Assembly: GCA_040880365.1 (NCBI GenBank)
Contig: JBBDIO010000031.1
Location: 1-8,255, forward strand
Origin: JBBDIO01 sp040880365
GTDB lineage: Bacteria; Chloroflexota; Anaerolineae; Caldilineales; Caldilineaceae
Length of the DNA stretch: 8,255 bases
Reading direction: 5' to 3'
Shown: one piece after another, positions 6,449-8,255 of the stretch
How positions within the stretch are numbered: position 1 is the stretch's first letter
Layout of the letters: each line of letters opens with the position of its first letter
Notes under the pieces: model-generated
The model's input: only the letters and a program-made list of their open reading frames with translations
What the model was told of the DNA's origin: nothing
The model's database searches: none
Position numbers and translations under genes: made by a program

Positions 6449-7324
6449 TTGAACCCGAATAACACCTTTGAACAGTACCGCTATCTGCTGTTTTCCATCG
6501 CCTATCGCATGTTGGGCAGCGCGATGGACGCGGAGGATATGGTGCAGGAAGCGTATCTGCGGTATCAGGCTGTGGCGCATGAACAAATCGACTCGCCCAA
6601 AGCCTATCTGACGACGGTGATCACCCGTCTCTGTCTCGACCATCTGAAATCGGCAAAGGTGAAACGCGAAACATACGTGGGTCCCTGGCTACCAGAACCG
6701 GTATTAACCGAGAGTGATGCGGCAAAGGTTGCCTCACCGGCGGCGATATTCAGCCACTACGAATCCATCTCCATGGCGTTTCTGGTGTTGCTGGAAAGCC
6801 TGACCCCCGTCGAGCGCGCCGTGTTTTTGCTGCGCGAGGTGTTCGATTACGATTATGCGGAAATTGCCCACATCGTCAACCGCGAAGAGGCTGCCTGCCG
6901 CCAGTTATTCAGCCGCGCCCGCAAACACATCGCCGACCATCAACCACGCTTTCAGCCTGCGCCCGAAGTGCACGACAGGCTCGTCAACGAGTTTATGCAA
7001 GCCATCGAAGTAGGCGATCTGAACGGATTGACACAGATGCTGGCAGACGAAGTATCATGGTGGTCGGATGGCGGCGGCAAAGTCAAGGCAATCACACGCC
7101 CCGTTTACGGCCGCGATTCTGTCGCGAAGCTACTCGAAGGGTTGATCCGGCGGCGGCCTCCTGGCTTCATGCTGGAGATCACAGAATTAAATGGCGAGAC
7201 CGCGCTTCTCATGCGCATGGATGACAACCTTTTCGGTGTAATTTTCCTGGAAATGAACGAGCGACAGATTACAGCGATTCGCGCCGTGCTCAATCCCGAT
7301 AAGCTGGCGCACATCACAGCCTGA
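6449..7324 (+). CDS. ECF41-family RNA polymerase sigma factor with fused NTF2/SnoaL-like domain
   Basis: A 291-residue sigma-70 family factor, the usual size for ECF41. Sigma region 2 spans roughly residues 7-75 (FEQYRYLLFSIAYRMLG, DAEDMVQEAYLRY). The linker holds WLPEP (80-84). Sigma region 4 is about 114-165 (SLTPVERAVFLLREVF, then the helix-turn-helix ending SRARKHI). The C-terminal domain, about 172-288, is NTF2/SnoaL-like and carries DGGGK (207-211) and NPDKL (282-286). WLPEP, DGGGK and NPDKL are the signature motifs of ECF41, in which the fused domain tunes sigma activity and no anti-sigma factor is encoded nearby; none is visible here. Its expected target promoter lies before the oxidoreductase at 5058-5084. 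I see no such promoter before the sigma gene itself, in line with family members that do not autoregulate. The gene may also be co-transcribed with the oxidoreductase. Confidence 0.93.
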   Translation: MNPNNTFEQYRYLLFSIAYRMLGSAMDAEDMVQEAYLRYQAVAHEQIDSPKAYLTTVITRLCLDHLKSAKVKRETYVGPWLPEPVLTESDAAKVASPAAIFSHYESISMAFLVLLESLTPVERAVFLLREVFDYDYAEIAHIVNREEAACRQLFSRARKHIADHQPRFQPAPEVHDRLVNEFMQAIEVGDLNGLTQMLADEVSWWSDGGGKVKAITRPVYGRDSVAKLLEGLIRRRPPGFMLEITELNGETALLMRMDDNLFGVIFLEMNERQITAIRAVLNPDKLAHITA

Positions 7325-7358
7325 GCGCACAAACTCGCGGTTGTGCAAAACGGTCGCG

Positions 7359-7475
7359 GCGACGACCGCCGTGAGCGCGTTGCGGCGTAGCGCATCGGCG
7401 CCAATGACCATTTGCAGCCGCGGGTTGGGGTCGGCGATGGCGTTGGAATCGCTCGATCCCCAAAACTTGTGACCT
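7359..7475 (-). pseudogene. Remnant of a PLD-like gene (partial duplicate of the neighbouring gene)
   Basis: Positions 7404-7452 match 7835-7883 of the downstream PLD-like gene at 46 of 49 bases by eye, and 7371-7400 match 7748-7777 at 26 of 30. Between these blocks the intact gene has 57 nt and the remnant has 3, an in-frame loss of 18 codons that removes the segment around QVRILLDG. Read on the minus strand, the remnant encodes HKFWG, then SNAIADPNPRLQMVI, fused straight to ADALRRNA. It has no start, no HKD motif and no full domain. Outside about 7359-7475 the similarity fades, so the edges are approximate. The 7325-7488 gap also holds two short hairpins (7327-7346 and 7351-7368) without T-runs. 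Confidence 0.8.
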
Positions 7476-7488
7476 GTACACTGACCTG

Positions 7489-8255
7489 CTACTCCACCCG
7501 TTCCCAATCCCACCAGAACACTTCTGCCAGGCGTGCAAAAACGCCGGGCACGTCGGTGAGCAGCACCACCTCGCGGTTGAGCTTGTGGCTCACCTCGCTG
7601 CCGTTGAGGCTACCCACTGCGCTCCAGTGCTCATCGCCCACGCGCACCAGAAAGAGCTTGGCATGAATCCCGCCGCCGGTGGGGTTGCCGACCCGCACCT
7701 GGATGTCCAGCCCTTCGGCCGCGGCCAGCGTGTGCAGATAGGCCGCCGTGGCCGCGTTACTGCGTAGCGCATCGGCGTCGTCGAACAGACCATCCAGCAG
7801 GATGCGCACCTGTGCGCCCCGCCGCGCGGCCTCGATGACCATTTGCAGTCGCGGGTTGGGATCGGCAATGGCGTTGGAATCGCCCGCGCCCCAGTGTTTA
7901 TGCTCATAAAGCTGTTGCACCCAGATCGCGTCGCCTGCGCCGGCCCTTTGCAGCAAAGCGTGGAGTCCGTCATCGGGGCGCAGCGCATGTTCGGGCGCGC
8001 TCACCACCACAAAACGCCCCGGGCCGGCAACTGTGAGCGGCGCGGCAAAGGGCGCAGCCTCCACACGATACCAGGGCGGCGGCGGGGGCAGATAATCGGC
8101 GGGCGGCGCGCCATAGCGCACATGGTCGGCGGTGTAGGGCAGCAGATCCCAAAACGGCTGGAGCGCATAGTCGTGTGCGAAAAGCCGTTGCAGCGCGTGG
8201 ACCACGGGCGGCGCGCCGGTAAAGAGATAATAGCCGCGCCGGACGCCGGGGGGTG
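7489..8255 (-). CDS. Phospholipase D-like domain protein, C-terminal part (5' end beyond window)
   Basis: The frame runs from the right edge (last complete codon at 8251-8253) to a TAG at 7489-7491, giving 254 visible residues. The upstream frame stays open, reading RRGYYLFTGAPP before the GTG at 8203-8205, so that GTG is internal. The visible part fits the second half of a two-domain PLD-like protein. A proline-rich linker (YLPPPPPWYRV) leads to GRFVVVSAPEHAL. ARRGAQVRILLDGLFDD then supplies a core strand, and the catalytic-type motif HAKLFLV...GDEHW...GSLNGS follows at about 7665-7600. The chain ends WWDWERVE. PLD-family enzymes act on phosphodiester bonds through two HKD motifs; the first would lie outside the window. 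The Asp is spaced further from the Lys than usual. Substrate and location cannot be told. It is convergent with the sigma gene and belongs to a different transcript. Confidence 0.85.
   Translation of the reverse strand, partial: PPGVRRGYYLFTGAPPVVHALQRLFAHDYALQPFWDLLPYTADHVRYGAPPADYLPPPPPWYRVEAAPFAAPLTVAGPGRFVVVSAPEHALRPDDGLHALLQRAGAGDAIWVQQLYEHKHWGAGDSNAIADPNPRLQMVIEAARRGAQVRILLDGLFDDADALRSNAATAAYLHTLAAAEGLDIQVRVGNPTGGGIHAKLFLVRVGDEHWSAVGSLNGSEVSHKLNREVVLLTDVPGVFARLAEVFWWDWERVE

Noticed and set aside
7327..7368. Two short hairpins after the sigma gene (7327-7346 and 7351-7368)
   Set aside because: Each stem has only six base pairs and no T-run follows. The second lies at the edge of the PLD remnant, so its symmetry may be accidental.

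Overview
This is a GC-rich bacterial window holding, from left to right, the C-terminal part of a giant repetitive secreted protein (+), a flavin-dependent NAD(P)H oxidoreductase (+), an ECF41-type sigma factor (+) and, convergent with these, the C-terminal part of a phospholipase D-like protein (-) with a decayed copy of part of itself downstream. No RNA gene, insertion sequence, CRISPR array or phage gene is visible. The style of the secreted protein (beta-rich repeats, then DUF11, Calx-beta and related Ig-like domains, ending in an LPxxRR tail) together with the PLD-like protein most resembles Chloroflexota (Caldilineae/Anaerolineae-like). That taxonomic call is inference.

Region 1 (1-4870) is one reading frame, open at the left edge. 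Its first half is a regular array of 23 units averaging 38.4 residues, each opening with a YAQVGNGG-like motif, as expected of a beta-solenoid adhesin or surface fibre. A stalk of beta-sandwich domains follows, and all six cysteines of the visible protein lie there. A large hairpin sits just after its stop codon.

Region 2 (4871-7324) is a self-contained regulatory module. The sigma factor carries the ECF41 hallmarks: a WLPEP linker motif, plus DGGGK and NPDKL in a fused NTF2/SnoaL-like C-terminal domain. The oxidoreductase upstream has an exact ECF41-type promoter (TGTCACA, 16 nt, CGTC) about 50 nt before its start codon. The sequence therefore supports a cis circuit in which the sigma factor transcribes its neighbouring oxidoreductase, probably controlled by the fused domain rather than by a separate anti-sigma factor. 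This promoter also shows that the oxidoreductase starts at 5133 and not at upstream in-frame codons.

Region 3 (7325-8255) holds a minus-strand PLD-like gene that runs off the right edge. Between its stop and the sigma factor gene lies a roughly 120-nt remnant matching its central part, with an 18-codon internal deletion, evidence of a decayed tandem paralogue. I see nothing that amounts to a wholly undescribed system. The most checkable points are the ECF41 promoter/oxidoreductase pair, the 23-unit array and the decayed PLD copy.
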